Origin: Rhizobium sp. NXC14
GTDB lineage: Bacteria > Pseudomonadota > Alphaproteobacteria > Rhizobiales > Rhizobiaceae
Direction: 5' to 3'
DNA: 64,000 nucleotides
NCBI RefSeq assembly: GCF_002117485.1
Contig: NZ_CP021030.1
Coordinates: 251,001 to 315,000 of the forward strand
The position numbers were made by a program, and so were the translations under genes. The notes beneath the pieces were generated by a model. The model did not search any database and was not told the DNA's origin. It worked only from the letters and a program-made list of their open reading frames with translations. Below are positions 63,023-64,000 of this stretch, piece by piece. Position 1 is the first letter of the stretch; the number at the start of each line of letters is the position of its first letter.

Positions 63023-63937
63023 ATGAACGAGCAAACCACAGCGGAGGACGCCAGCCGGCGAAGCTTCCGCCTCCACAACATGGCGGTGCCGGCGCGGCCG
63101 CTGGAGCCGGCGCTCTATCTTGTCGCCACTCCCATCGGCAATCTCGGCGACATCACGCTGCGCGCATTGGAAACGCTGGCCGGCGCCGACGTGCTGGCCT
63201 GCGAGGATACGCGCGTCACCCGCGTTCTGCTCGACCGCTACGGCATCCAGAACCGCCCCTTCGCCTATCACGAGCACAATGCCGACGAAGCCGGCCCGCG
63301 GCTCATCCAGGCGCTCGAAGCCGGCCGCTCGGTGGCGCTGGTGTCCGATGCCGGCACGCCGCTCGTCTCCGATCCAGGCTACCGGCTGGCCCGGCAGGCG
63401 ATTGCCGCCGGTTACCGCGTCATTCCCATTCCAGGCGCCTCGGCGCCGCTCGCCGCCCTTGTTGGTTCCGGCCTGCCGAACGACGCCTTTCTCTTTGCCG
63501 GCTTTCTGCCGGCCAAGGACAAGGCCCGCCGCGATCGTCTCGGTGAATTTGCCGCAGCTCCGGCGACGCTGATCTTTTTTGAATCGCCCCATCGCATCGC
63601 TGCCACGCTTCTTGCCGCCGCCGATGTGCTCGGCCCGGGCCGGCCGGCCTGCGTCTGCCGTGAGTTGACCAAGACCTATGAAGAATTCCGCCGCGGCACG
63701 CTGGCCGAACTCGCCGCCCATTACCAGCAGGTGGAAAACGTCAGGGGCGAGATCGTCCTCGTCGTCGGTCCGCCGCAGCCGGTAGAAACCTCCGAGGCCG
63801 ATGTCGAAGCCGTGCTTGCCGATCTGTCGATGTCGATGCCGACAGCAAAGGCTGCGACCGAGGCCGCCCGTCTCACCGGCCTGCCGCGCAAGGCGCTCTA
63901 CCAGCGCCTGCTGGAGATGAAGGGCGGCAATGGGTGA
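63023..63937 (+). CDS. rsmI: 16S rRNA (cytidine-1402 2'-O)-methyltransferase
   Basis: Methylates the ribose of C1402 in the decoding centre; 304 residues. The SAM-binding start LYLVATPIGNLGDITLRAL, CEDTRVTRVLLDRYGI, VSDAGTPLVSDPG and IPIPGASAPLAALVGSGLP are the YraL/RsmI signatures of the tetrapyrrole-methylase fold. The N-terminal 28 residues before the fold are weakly conserved, so a later start such as ATG 63080 is possible. yraN overlaps its end by eight bases. Confidence 0.95.
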   Translation: MNEQTTAEDASRRSFRLHNMAVPARPLEPALYLVATPIGNLGDITLRALETLAGADVLACEDTRVTRVLLDRYGIQNRPFAYHEHNADEAGPRLIQALEAGRSVALVSDAGTPLVSDPGYRLARQAIAAGYRVIPIPGASAPLAALVGSGLPNDAFLFAGFLPAKDKARRDRLGEFAAAPATLIFFESPHRIAATLLAAADVLGPGRPACVCRELTKTYEEFRRGTLAELAAHYQQVENVRGEIVLVVGPPQPVETSEADVEAVLADLSMSMPTAKAATEAARLTGLPRKALYQRLLEMKGGNG

Positions 63938-64000
63938 TAAAGACCTCACCGCCGTAAAAAGGAAGGCGCTGCGCCGCGGCCGCATGTCGGAATATGTCGC
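63930..64000 (+). CDS. yraN: YraN-family (UPF0102) protein, start only
   Basis: Only about 23 codons fit in the window. The start MGDKDLTAVKRKALRRGRMSE-like segment and the position directly after rsmI, with an eight-base overlap, are those of the YraN/UPF0102 nuclease-fold family, which often follows rsmI. The call is mostly from position; the catalytic part lies beyond base 64000. Confidence 0.7.
   Translation, partial: MGDKDLTAVKRKALRRGRMSEYV

Overview
The window is a GC-rich, densely coded stretch of an alphaproteobacterial chromosome, very probably Rhizobium of the R. leguminosarum / R. etli group. This is inferred from whole-protein resemblance remembered for lepA, xseA, pmtA, mbfA and an Atu4866-type protein, from rhizobial intergenic palindromes, and from alphaproteobacterial control sites (an Irr ICE box, a TTAA-N7-TTAA CtrA-type site and a GAAC-N7-GAAC SOS box). 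I see no tRNA, rRNA, CRISPR array, prophage or intact insertion sequence.

Layout. 1-8.4 kb: lepA (cut by the window edge), tenA, an XRE-cupin regulator with an acetyltransferase, a HAD hydrolase, a deacetylase-like amidohydrolase with recX, an EamA exporter, a truncated haemoglobin, and the membrane ferritin mbfA behind a perfect Irr box. 8.7-15.7 kb: a transglutaminase-like protease, a serine hydrolase, then the translation block infC-rpmI-rplT-pheS-pheT. Here infC starts at ATT, and two mutually exclusive hairpins lie between rplT and pheS. 15.7-25.9 kb: oxidoreductases, a LysR regulator, a DUF892 ferritin-like protein, and a membrane-glycosylation group (GT2, GtrA and a divergent GT-C-like protein). 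26-35.3 kb: xseA, a quinone reductase-like protein, a pecS/pecM-type pair, an M29 aminopeptidase, a GST/MarR pair, ybaK, an ArsC-like protein, an AstE/AspA-like protein, and ogt with an SOS box.

35.3-41.1 kb is the most accessory-looking part: two SDR enzymes, a secreted Atu4866-type protein, LysR and AraC regulators, a PEBP-like protein, a DHFR-like protein and a 400-base gap beside guaA. 41.1-50.6 kb: guaA, a nucleosidase, a thioesterase, a DUF2252 protein, and a minus-strand iron-type operon (imelysin irpA, dihaem DUF1111 protein, second imelysin, Tat-exported DUF1513 protein) with a degenerate Irr box upstream. 50.6-64 kb: an rRNA methyltransferase, an RlpA-like protein, an epimerase with queG, a GST, uppP, a tiny exported protein, an NDUFA9-like protein, a DUF1330 protein, pyrF, a phosphatase-like protein, pmtA, a DUF72 protein, dnaN, rsmI and the start of yraN.

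Themes. Most of the window is housekeeping (translation, DNA replication and repair, cell wall and phospholipid synthesis). Iron is the main regulatory thread: mbfA and the irpA operon both look Irr-controlled. Several divergent regulator-target pairs carry visible operator-like dyads. The signals most worth testing are the rplT/pheS RNA switch, the AUU start of infC, the SOS box of ogt, and the irpA operon with its paralogue that lost the metal-motif histidine.
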